A stretch of 10,846 nucleotides of DNA from Deltaproteobacteria bacterium (GTDB lineage Bacteria; Desulfobacterota; Desulfobacteria; Desulfobacterales; UBA11574): assembly GCA_019313025.1 (NCBI GenBank), contig JAFDCA010000077.1, positions 1-10,846 of the forward strand. Direction: 5' to 3'. The notes below the pieces were generated by a model, which was not told the origin of the DNA, did no database searches, and worked only from the letters and a program-made list of their open reading frames with translations. Shown here one piece after another: positions 1 through 6,985 of this stretch (positions within the stretch are counted from its first letter, which is position 1; each line of letters starts with the position of its first letter). A program made the translations under genes and the position numbers.

Positions 1-89
1 CACTCATTACAACCGAGGATAAGGATTTTCTCATGTTCTTTGATTTCTTCTATAATCTCTTCAATAGGTTTTTTGTCTGCAACAATCAT
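1..89 (-). CDS. metV: MetV-like methylene-THF reductase C-terminal domain protein (partial, N-terminus only)
   Basis: The first 29 codons of a minus-strand gene that runs off the left edge. The start is ATG at 89-87, preceded by a purine-rich AGAGAGG ribosome binding site. The peptide begins MIVADKKPIEEI and reaches a GCNE motif, where MetV proteins (MTHFR_C family) carry the first cysteine of their N-terminal Cys-rich Fe-S region. In acetogens and sulfate reducers MetV is the Fe-S partner of MetF in methylenetetrahydrofolate reductase. It lies 41 bases after mvhD, with no terminator visible between them, so it is probably the last or a late gene of the metF-hdrA-mvhD operon. The identification rests on a short peptide plus strong context; the rest of the gene is outside the window. 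Confidence 0.72.
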   Translation of the reverse strand, partial: MIVADKKPIEEIIEEIKEHEKILILGCNE

Positions 90-130
90 AAGACCTCTCT
101 TTCATTAGAGACTGAAAAGTTTACATGGAT

Positions 131-562
131 TTATGCGGCCTTGCTTTTGGCCAATTTAATGGGATTAGGCCCCAATTTTCGAATTCTTTCGTCCATTTCA
201 ACAGCGATCTGCGCAAAACGCGGTCCTTCACTGGATGAAAGGTTGTACATCTGTGCACGCTCCCCCCCAACCCCGATGGCATCGAGAATACGTTGTGCCT
301 GTTCCACACGTTTTCGAGCCCTGAAGTTGCCGCTGTTATAGTGACAATCTCCTTCCAAGCATCCCACGGCATATACTCCGTCCGCTCCTTTTTCAAAGGC
401 ATGGAGGATATGAATAACATCTAGCTTACCGGTGCACGGAACGAGAATGATTTTAATATCCGTCGGATATTGCAATCTCATGGAACCTGCCAGGTCCGCA
501 GCAGTGTATCCTCAATAGCTGCAACAAAATGCGATAATGATCGGCTCAAAATCTTCCTTCAT
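131..562 (-). CDS. mvhD: MvhD/FlpD-family hydrogenase iron-sulfur subunit, selenocysteine-containing (UGA read through)
   Basis: A 143-residue protein of the MvhD (FlpD, methyl-viologen-reducing hydrogenase delta subunit) family, a small [2Fe-2S] protein that links HdrA to an electron-donating or -accepting enzyme. The start is ATG at 562-560, with AAAGGAG five bases upstream. The N-terminus reads MKEDFEPIIIAFCCSYUGY, where U is an in-frame UGA (514-512), residue 17. Cysteine members of the family have a CCNWCSYAGADLAG-like segment here, so U17 takes the place of the second Cys of the CxxC pair, a likely cluster ligand. Downstream the family features continue without a break: VPCTGKLD (about 41-48), GADGVYAVGCLEGDCHY (about 59-75) and GNFRARKR. 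The only unbroken Met start, at 481, would remove the first 27 residues including the CxxU motif and has no supporting ribosome site. It follows hdrA by 29 bases. Family assignment is firm; selenocysteine insertion is inferred from sequence. Confidence 0.93.
482..497 (-). promoter_or_regulatory. Candidate bacterial SECIS hairpin in mvhD mRNA
   Basis: Minus-strand bases 497-482 (GGACCTGGCAGGTTCC) can fold as GGA/UCC, a single bulged U, then CCU/AGG with a GGC loop. It starts 14 bases after the UGA. Bacterial SECIS elements such as that of E. coli fdhF sit inside the coding region just after UGA and have a short stem with a bulged U and a G-containing apical loop; here the bulge is on the 3' side and the loop is small. 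Placement supports the call, but the fold was judged by eye only. Confidence 0.45.
512..514 (-). other. In-frame UGA, predicted selenocysteine codon of mvhD (Sec17)
   Basis: TGA on the minus strand at 514-512 interrupts the MvhD frame. Translation on both sides matches the family, and the position corresponds to the conserved second Cys of the N-terminal CxxC (here CSYU). It is followed after 14 bases by a small hairpin. Selenocysteine forms of MvhD/VhuD-type proteins are known in methanogens and in some deltaproteobacteria, so recoding is much more likely than a nonsense mutation. Confidence 0.9.
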
Positions 563-591
563 AATGTCTCCTTTTTTTGATCGTTCAGAAA

Positions 592-3500
592 CTACATGAC
601 ACCTTCAAGCAATGCATCTACCTTGCTCATAATCTGGACATCTTCATACCAATTGAGTTCAATGGCTTTGGCAGGACATTCCGCCGCACAAACACCGCAT
701 CCGCGACATAAAGCCACATCGATTTCACTGATTCCGTCTTCGTTGATTTTCGGCACCTGATACGGACACGATCTGACACATATCAGGCATGACGCGCAAA
801 GGTCTGCTTCCACCTGCGCCGTTACCGCCGATAAGGTTAAGTGTGGCTGGGATAAAAATGTCGTGGCCCTGGACGCCGCAGCAAAGGCCTGAGAAATCGA
901 TTCATGCAACAGCTTGGGACTATGGGCGGTCCCGCAGACAAAAATCCCTTCTGTTGCCATGTCCACCGGCCTCAACTTGACATGGGCTTCCATAAAATGA
1001 CCTTCTGCTGTTCTGGCCAGTTTTACAATAGAAGCGAGCTCTTCGGTATCTTCGGCCACCATTCCTGCACTCAGCGCCAGAATATCGGCACTGACTCGAA
1101 GACGCCGGTCCAGAAGGGGATCATTAAAGGTCACCATCACTCCTTCATCGGACGATTCCACCGAGGGCGGATCTTCAGGATCGTACCTGAAAAACAGTAC
1201 GCCCTGTTTCCTGGCTTCCGTATAGTAATCTTCCAAAATTCCATACGTCCTGATATCTCTGTTAAGAATATAAATTTCAGCATCCGGCTGAAGCTTTTTA
1301 ATCTGAAGGGCGTTCTTGATGGCGCTTTGGCAGCAAATCCTTGAACAGTTTGGATTCTCTTCGTTTCTGGATCCAATGCACTGGATCATGACCACTTGAT
1401 TTAAATCTTGAGCCCCTTTTTCTTTTAAATGCTGGGCCAGCTCAACCTGGGTCATCACCTTTTCATTTTCCTCATAAAGAAATTCTTTTGGACGGTATTC
1501 CGTTGCACCGGTGGCCAGGACAACAACACCGTGGTTGATCTTTCTTTCGTACATACCCGGCCCTACCAGAACTTCGGTGGTAAAATTTCCCTTGAATCCG
1601 GAAAATCCCACAATAAGAGAACGGGTCAGAACCTGGATGTTGGAATGGGATGTCACCTTTTGAATCAACCTTTCCAGATAAGCTCCGACGTTTTGGCCTT
1701 CAATTGTTGCCGTCAGACGATTGGCCATGCCCCCCAGTTTTTCTTCCTTTTCAACCAGAACCACAGGAAAACCCTGATCTGCCAGACCCAGCGCGGCATT
1801 CATCCCGGCCACCCCGCCGCCGATGACCAGGGCCCTTTGAACCACCGGTATTTTCTTTTCACTCAGCGGATGGAGTGTCGCAGCACGGGCCACGGCCATC
1901 CGAACCAGATGTTTTGATTTCTCCGATGCTTTTTCCGGAGCATCTGAATGGACCCAGGAACCCTGATTCCGGATGTTGGCCATCTCAAAGAGGTATTTGT
2001 TCAAGCCGCATGCTTCAAGGGTGTCCATGAATATGGCCTCATGGGTTTTGGGCGTGCATGCAGCCACTACAATACGGTTAAGACGGTGCTCTTTAATGAT
2101 GTCCTTCATGAGTTCCTGGGAATCCTGGGAACAGGTAAACAGATTTTGTCCGGCGTACTCTACGTACGGAAGTTTTTTGGCATATTCTTCAACAACATTC
2201 ACATCTACAACACCGGCAATGTTCACGCCGCAGTTGCAGACAAAGACACCGATTCGGGGTTCCTGGCCTGTCAGATCCATTTCCTCAGGAATTTCAACGG
2301 TTTTGGTAAGGGTGTTGCGGGCGTCGCTCAAAAAGCCTCCGGCCAAACACGCAGCCGCACTTGCTTCAGTAACGGAACTCGGAATATCTTTAGGCTCCTG
2401 AAAAACACCGCACGCATAAACCCCTGGACGGGACGTTTCCACCGGCGTAAAGGGCTGGGTCACAGCAAAATTATTTTTGCTCAGATCCACATTCAATCGG
2501 TTGGCCAAATCAACCGTGGATCCGGCAATTTCAAGCCCCACGGAGAGAACCACCATGTCGAAAATTTCTTCATGGAGCTTTCCGCCGGTATCGACATATT
2601 GAAGGCGAAGATCATTATTCTCTCCAATCTCATCGATGGTATGCACCCGGGCATTGATGAATCGGACGCCTGCCTTGTCTTTTGCCCGCAGATAGTATTT
2701 TTCATAATCCTTCCCAAAGGTCCGAATATCCATATTGAAAATGGCACAATCAAGATCGCCTTCGGCATGTTCTTTGGCAATCATCGAATCTTTAATGGCG
2801 TACATGCAACAAACCGAAGAACAATAGCCGTTACCACACTTGTTGGTATCCCGAGAGCCGATGCATTGAAGCCAAGCGATTTTTCTCGGTTCTTTTTGAT
2901 CCGAAGGCCGAACCAAATGCCCCATGGTGGGCCCTGAAGCACTGAGAAGACGTTCAAATTCAAGGCTGGTCATCACATTGGGATTTTTGGGATAATGATA
3001 GAACTGTTCCAATGTCGAAGGATCAAAAGGTTTGCTCCCCGGACACAAGATAAGGGATCCCACGTCTATTTGTTTTTCCACGGCAACCTGCTCATGGTCA
3101 ACGGCATTTGCCAGACAGGCATATACACACTGGTAACATTCGGAACAGATACCGCAAGCCAGACACCTGTTCGCCTCTTTACGAACCTGCTCCTCACTGA
3201 AACCAAGCTGCACCTCATTGAAATTTTTCATTCGTTCTTCAGGATCCAGATGGGGCATTTTTTCCTTGGGGATATTTTCACAACCTTCAGTGGGAACATC
3301 GTGTACGCTTTCCCACGATGTTCGCCGGTTTTCATGCAGATCTTCTCCCTGAATAAAGCGATGGATAGAAACAGCGGCCTCTTTTCCGGCGCCGATGGCT
3401 TCAACCACCGTTGCCGCACCGGTCACGGCATCGCCGCCGGAAAAAATGTCGGGATCATCAGACTGAAAGGTCACCGGATCAACGCGCAGGGTCCCCCAGT

Positions 3501-5070
3501 CACTGAGGGTGCAGGCACATTCATCGGTAAGACACGCCCAGTCGGATTCCTGGCCAATGGCCGGAATCAACGTATCGATTTCCATTGTAAACTCAGATCC
3601 TTCGATGGGTATGGGCCGACGCCTTCCGCTTTCGTCCGGCTCACCCAGTTCCATTTTGATACATTCGATGGCCTTAACTTTCCCGTTTTCTGAAATAACG
3701 CGGATAGGATTCGTAAGGGGCATAATTTCGATGCCTTCATCACGGCACTCTTCAATTTCCTCTTCGCTCGCGGGCATCTCTTCCATGCTTCGCCGGTAAA
3801 TAACAAAAGGATTTGAAGACCCGGTCCTCAAAGCGGTTCGCACCGAATCCATGGCGACGTTGCCGCCGCCGATAACCGCAACACGATCACCCAGTGAAAT
3901 CCGATTGCCCAGATTGACTTCCCTTAAAAAATCAACCCCGGGATAAACCCCTTCCAAATCTTCCCCTTCGATTCCCAACACCTTGCATTCATGGGAACCG
4001 ATCCCCAGAAAGATTGACTTGTAGCCCTCCTTTCTGAGCTGGGCAACCGTGATGTCCTTTCCAATTTCAACCCCGGTTTTAAATTTGACGCCCAGGTCCT
4101 TTATGACTTGAATTTCTGCATCAATGATGTCTCTTGGAAGTCGATAGGAAGGAATCCCAACGGTGAGCATGCCGCCGAGTACCGGATACTTTTCAAAGAC
4201 CGTTACCTGATATCCCTCAATGGCCAGGAAATAGGCACAGGTCAGACCTGCGGGACCTGCACCGACGATGGCGACTTTTTCTTCTTTTGCTTCTTTTTTT
4301 TCTGGAACGTAGTAATTTTCACGGGCCATATCCCAATCTGCCAGAAATCTGTGCAAGTGTTTAATCGCCAGTGGCTGTTCAACTTCCGTTCGCGTGCAAA
4401 CCTCCTCACAGGGATTGTGACACACACGGCCGCAGATACCTGGAAACGGATGATCTTTCTTAAACAGTTCCAGGGCTTCACGATATTTGCCTTCGTTCAT
4501 AAGAGCAATGAATCCCTGAACACTCACATGGGCAGGACAAGAAGCCCTGCATGGGGCAGTTCCCCGTTTGGTAATTGCAAATGCTCCCGGTATCGCCTGA
4601 GCATACTGTTTGTAAACCGCCTTTCGCTCAGCGAGGCCCTCGTTATAATCATCGGATACATCTATGGGACATACTTTGATGCAATCTCCGCAACTGGTGC
4701 ATTTGTCAAGATCGATATATCGCGGATGTTGCATGACCCGGGCGGTAAAATGTCCGGGTTCACCTTCGATCCCCAATAATTCACTGTTTGTCAAAAGCTC
4801 GATGTTTAAATGCCGGCCGACCTCGACCAGTTTGGGCGAGATAATTCACATGGCACAGTCATTGGTGGGAAAGGTCTTGTCGAGTTGGGACATAAGCCCG
4901 CCGATGGCTGAAGACCTTTCTAACAGGTACACATAATAACCGGAATTGGCAAGATCCAGTGCGGACTGCATACCGGCGATGCCACTGCCGAGCACCATGA
5001 CCGAACCGACAAGATCTTTTCCCTGTTTCTTGACGGCCTTGTTTTTCTTCTGACTGTTTGTCTGCTCCAT
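592..5070 (-). CDS. hdrA: HdrA-GltD-HdrA fusion: selenocysteine-containing heterodisulfide-reductase-A-type flavoprotein with NAD(P)H oxidoreductase module
   Basis: About 1492 residues when the UGA at 4848-4846 is read as selenocysteine (Sec75). Order of parts: HdrA FAD fold (GSGIAG, 28-33); NDCAMU (70-75), where HdrA normally has NDCxMC; a ferredoxin motif [12 protein letters not shown] (124-135); an inserted GltD-like module with its Cys-rich front (174-225), FAD site GAGPAG (270-275), NAD(P)H site GGGNVAMD (401-408) and GGDA (545-548); [13 protein letters not shown] (636-648); the rest of HdrA, with QCIGSR and CC motifs (about 735-755); a second HdrA unit from GVFVCNCG (941-948) with FAD site GGGVAG (1084-1089); and two C-terminal [4Fe-4S] motifs, [12 protein letters not shown] (1425-1436) and [12 protein letters not shown] (1455-1466). 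It is cytoplasmic and would route electrons between flavins, Fe-S clusters, NAD(P)H and MetF/MetV. AAGGA lies 8 bases before ATG 5070; an in-frame ATG at 5079 abuts that site and is less likely. Without recoding the protein would start near 4794 and lose about 92 residues. Confidence 0.93.
4813..4830 (-). promoter_or_regulatory. Candidate bacterial SECIS hairpin in hdrA mRNA
   Basis: Minus-strand bases 4830-4813 (CTGGTCGAGGTCGGCCGG) can form a six-pair stem, CUGGUC with GGCCGG (two of the pairs are G-U), closing a GAGGUC loop. The loop contains GGUC, as does the apical loop of the E. coli fdhF SECIS. The hairpin begins 15 bases after the UGA, almost the same distance as the candidate in mvhD (14). 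Folding was judged by eye; pairing strength and conservation were not computed. Confidence 0.5.
4846..4848 (-). other. In-frame UGA, predicted selenocysteine codon of the HdrA-type protein (Sec75)
   Basis: TGA at 4848-4846 separates two open stretches in the same frame that together make a continuous HdrA N-terminus: TFPTNDCAM, then UGA, then [18 protein letters not shown]. HdrA proteins with cysteine here read NDCxMC followed by the same ILSPKLVE segment, so UGA replaces a conserved Cys. HdrA is a recognised selenoprotein family in methanogens and some deltaproteobacteria. No frameshift or second stop is needed, which argues against a pseudogene. Confidence 0.93.
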
Positions 5071-5081
5071 TTTTTCCATCC

Positions 5082-5951
5082 TTATATTCTTTCAAGTATT
5101 TCAGGGAGCTTATGTTCCCATCCCAGTGTTGCGATATGGACGCCGCTGAATCCTTCTTTCTTTAATAGCGAAACTATTTCTGACGCTATCAGGGTGCATT
5201 CGCGGACTTTGTCCGGGGATTTTTGAATGCGGTCTACCAGTGAATCAGGAACATAAACATCCTGCACATTTCGCATGATATAACGGGCCATGCCCAAGGA
5301 TTTGAGAAGTAATACTGTGGGGATGATCTTTATTTTCTTGATGTCCACCCTTTTCATGAAAGGTTCGATGGCGGAACGATCAAATAACGGCGGAGAAATG
5401 AAAAATTGGACTCCGGCCTCAATTTCTTTATTCATTTCTTCAATGACCAGCTCCGTAGATTTTCCTTTGGCGCCTGCATTCACTGTTGAGCCAACCAGAA
5501 ACTTAGGCGCGCCGGAAAGTTCGATTCCGGCCATGTCTTTCCCTTCCTGGAGACTCCTGATCCCCCCAAGGAGTTCCAAAAGGTCAATGTCATACACCGA
5601 TCTTGCCTGAAAGTGGTCTCCATAGCTGGGATCTTCTCCGGTAACCGCCATAACATTGGTGATACCGCATCCAAAAGCTGCCAGAAGATCCGCCTGGAGA
5701 GCGATCCGGTTTCGGTCTCTGCAGTTTAGCTGTATCACTGTTTCCATCCCCTTACTTTGTAGAATAACGGCTCCTCCGAGGGAGCTCATCCGCATGACGG
5801 CATTGCTCATTTCGGGCACCACAAAGGCATCCACATCTCCTTTAACTCTCTTGGCGTGAGTCACCATTGTGGAGACGTCCACACCTTTTGGGGGCTCCAT
5901 TTCGGCAAGGACGGCAAATTCCCCTGCATCGAATTTGCGCTTTAATTGCAT
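5082..5951 (-). CDS. metF: Methylenetetrahydrofolate reductase, MetF type
   Basis: A 289-residue TIM-barrel flavoprotein that interconverts 5,10-methylene-THF and 5-methyl-THF, a step of the methyl branch of the Wood-Ljungdahl pathway (oxidative in a complete-oxidising sulfate reducer, reductive in acetogenic growth). Visible family features: AEMEPPKG (16-23), where E17 matches the catalytic Glu of the EFFPP motif in E. coli Met[10 protein letters not shown] (74-82); [11 protein letters not shown] (99-109), equivalent to the LRGD region; and FFISPPLFD at the flavin-binding barrel strand. The start is ATG 5951, six bases after a perfect GGAGGT; a further in-frame ATG at 6005 lacks such a site and adds an atypical 18-residue leader. 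It is short, as expected for the MetF that works with a separate MetV. It is the first gene of the operon; its stop is 11 bases before the preferred hdrA start. Confidence 0.93.
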   Translation of the reverse strand: MQLKRKFDAGEFAVLAEMEPPKGVDVSTMVTHAKRVKGDVDAFVVPEMSNAVMRMSSLGGAVILQSKGMETVIQLNCRDRNRIALQADLLAAFGCGITNVMAVTGEDPSYGDHFQARSVYDIDLLELLGGIRSLQEGKDMAGIELSGAPKFLVGSTVNAGAKGKSTELVIEEMNKEIEAGVQFFISPPLFDRSAIEPFMKRVDIKKIKIIPTVLLLKSLGMARYIMRNVQDVYVPDSLVDRIQKSPDKVRECTLIASEIVSLLKKEGFSGVHIATLGWEHKLPEILERI

Positions 5952-5957
5952 ATGATT

Positions 5958-5963
5958 ACCTCC
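5958..5963 (-). promoter_or_regulatory. Ribosome binding site deciding the metF start
   Basis: Minus strand GGAGGT, six bases before ATG 5951. This near-perfect anti-SD match selects the 289-residue form over the longer reading from 6005. Confidence 0.8.
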
Positions 5964-6061
5964 GATCTTTTCGAAAAAAAACAGCTTGGATTGGTAAACG
6001 CTCAAAGCAAAAAATGATGAATTTCTTTACACACACGTCGTTCTATTTTACTGCAGAGCCT

Positions 6062-6076
6062 CAGAGGACGCAGAGA
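6062..6076 (+). repeat. 15-base motif CAGAGGACGCAGAGA, left copy of an inverted pair
   Basis: CAGAGGACGCAGAGA here is the exact reverse complement of 6323-6337. The flanks also resemble each other loosely (TTTACTGCAGAG on the left; on the right, read inverted, TTTCGCCGCAGGGG). From memory, motifs of the type CTCTGCGTCCTCTGCGG occur as dispersed intergenic repeats in many environmental bacterial genomes. The pair encloses about 245 bases. Confidence 0.6.
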
Positions 6077-6084
6077 CAAGTGGT

Positions 6085-6122
6085 TTTTCCTTTGCCATTC
6101 AAGGATGCAGACCAAAGGAAAA
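6085..6122. repeat. 10-bp perfect inverted repeat (stem-loop)
   Basis: TTTTCCTTTG at 6085-6094 pairs perfectly with CAAAGGAAAA at 6113-6122, leaving an 18-base loop. It lies upstream of metF (134 bases before its ATG on the minus strand). It has no T-run suited to a terminator for any neighbouring gene and no known identity. Confidence 0.45.
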
Positions 6123-6322
6123 GGGTGCAGTAGCTTTGCTGCAAAGTAGGTGTTTTCGTAAGTGGTTAATCTTGTTTTTTGGCATCAAATTCAATCTTCC
6201 TCAATGGGGAGGTCTTTTTGCTCTCCATATCATATGACCCGTGGCGTTCCCCTTTTCAATGGCCCTGCCAGGGCTCTCACAGGATAGGTCTAATTTATGG
6301 TAAGCGGTATGTTAAAAACAAT

Positions 6323-6337
6323 TCTCTGCGTCCTCTG
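6323..6337 (-). repeat. 15-base motif CAGAGGACGCAGAGA, right copy (inverted)
   Basis: TCTCTGCGTCCTCTG on the plus strand, the exact reverse complement of 6062-6076, followed by TGCCCCTGCGGCGAAA, which continues the resemblance to the common TCTGCGTCCTCTGCGG-type intergenic repeat. Confidence 0.6.
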
Positions 6338-6522
6338 TGCCCCTGCGGCGAAACCTTTGAAAAACGTCTCTTGTTTTCCCTATATCAGTATATCAGCAAT
6401 TACCGTGCCGGAATCTGATAGCCAAAAACATATTATCAATAAACGGAGTGATATCAAAAGAATATATTTGGGATGATTTGAAGCGATTCTGTTTTTTCGA
6501 ATTTGATTTTACTTGGCTATTG

Positions 6523-6549
6523 TGCCAATTTGGCATATGTGATACATAT
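6523..6549. promoter_or_regulatory. Two abutting palindromes, operator-like
   Basis: TGCCAATTTGGCA (6523-6535) is a perfect 6-1-6 palindrome. It abuts, sharing one base, ATATGTGATACATAT (6535-6549), a perfect 6-3-6 palindrome. A near copy of the first, TGCCAAAATGGCA, lies at 6584-6596, with centres 61 bp apart. Repeated symmetric sites on one face of the helix are typical of dimeric repressor or activator binding, but no regulator can be named and both neighbouring genes are several hundred bases away. Confidence 0.4.
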
Positions 6550-6573
6550 AAACAGCTTGGGCGTATCATTATT

Positions 6574-6606
6574 AAACAAACCATGCCAAAATGGCATGGT
6601 TTGTTT
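6574..6606. repeat. Perfect 15-bp stem with AAA loop
   Basis: AAACAAACCATGCCA (6574-6588), AAA, TGGCATGGTTTGTTT (6592-6606) forms a perfect 15-bp hairpin. Its apex is the TGCCAAAATGGCA palindrome. The 3' side ends in TTTGTTTT, so it could work as a weak terminator for a plus-strand transcript, but no gene precedes it on that strand. It may instead be an operator or end an unrecognised small RNA. Confidence 0.5.
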
Positions 6607-6647
6607 TGGAACAGGTCGATTTAAGGAGCAGGCCTTTAAAAATCAGA

Positions 6648-6951
6648 GGTCGGGAAGTTTTTATTTTTTAAATCGCTCTTCGAGCCGGAAGCAACTATAT
6701 TTATTTGTGTTGCATGCGTTCATGGGGCGTACTTTTCCGTGTTGCGATATTGGCGGAGTGGCTTCGTCATTTCATTGACTTAGCGGTGGGGGAGATCGCG
6801 GCTCCCGCGTGCTTTTCCCGGGAAAACGCGGAGGGGGCGGGAGTGCCACCGCTGCTAAGTCGTTGAAATGACCAGGCACGTAGCCAGAGATAAACGTTAG
6901 AGTACGCCCCGTTAACACTAACATATGTGTTCAAAATAAAAATTTCCGACC
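6648..6951. repeat. Palindromic (MITE-like) element of about 300 bp with terminal inverted repeats
   Basis: The outer ends match inverted: GGTCGGGAAGTTTTTATTTT at 6648-6667 against GGTCGGAAATTTTTATTTT read from 6951 to 6933, with one gap and one mismatch. Further in, GGGGCGTACT (6724-6733) pairs with 6901-6910; GTCATTTCA, two or three mismatched bases, then GACTTAGC (6766-6784) pairs with 6854-6872; GCGGTGG (6783-6789) with 6846-6852; and CTCCCGC (6802-6808) with 6837-6843. The centre is the perfect 14-bp palindrome TTTTCCCGGGAAAA (6813-6826). The left arm holds about 34 extra bases between the outer and next pairing blocks. No transposase is encoded and no target-site duplication is obvious. 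This fits a non-autonomous repeat, but a structured RNA or leader before the regulator gene is possible. Confidence 0.6.
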
Positions 6952-6985
6952 CTTCAAATAAACAGGTTAATGAGAGAAAACAGAT

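Larger units (their letters stand above)
5952..6985. other. Divergent intergenic region, about 1 kb, no gene recognised
   Basis: Separates the leftward metF operon from the rightward regulator gene and must hold the promoters of both. Short reading frames here on either strand have no family resemblance, poor ribosome sites and cross the palindromes, so none is called. No tRNA or CRISPR pattern was seen. Instead it has several dyads: inverted 15-mers at 6062-6076 and 6323-6337, a stem at 6085-6122, CTTTG-CTG-CAAAG near 6132-6146, a GCCCTG-C-CAGGGC palindrome at 6262-6274, the palindrome cluster at 6523-6606 and the large element at 6648-6951. No clear sigma-70 or sigma-54 promoter could be assigned to metF by eye. 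Confidence 0.7.

Noticed and set aside
1948..2937. A plus-strand open frame of 329 codons, and several others of 140-230 codons, opposite the hdrA-type gene
   Set aside because: They lie antisense to a continuous, motif-rich coding sequence, show no family features and are expected shadows of its codon pattern.
4846..4848. Nonsense mutation or pseudogene reading of the hdrA UGA (and the mvhD UGA at 512-514)
   Set aside because: Both UGAs replace a conserved Cys, no frameshift is present, reading frames are otherwise intact and ribosome sites lie upstream of the UGA-containing parts.
6592..6607. Sigma-54 -24/-12 promoter at TGGCATGGTTTGTTTT
   Set aside because: The second half-site is two bases too close and lacks the GC of the -12 element; the sequence is explained by the hairpin.
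6503..6778. Plus-strand frame of 91 codons in the divergent region
   Set aside because: It crosses the palindrome cluster and the left arm of the inverted-repeat element, has no ribosome site and no recognisable protein features.
6724..6910. Integron attC site
   Set aside because: The ends lack proper GTTRRRY / RYYYAAC core boxes (GTTAGAG has no terminal pyrimidine), and no integrase or cassette array is present.
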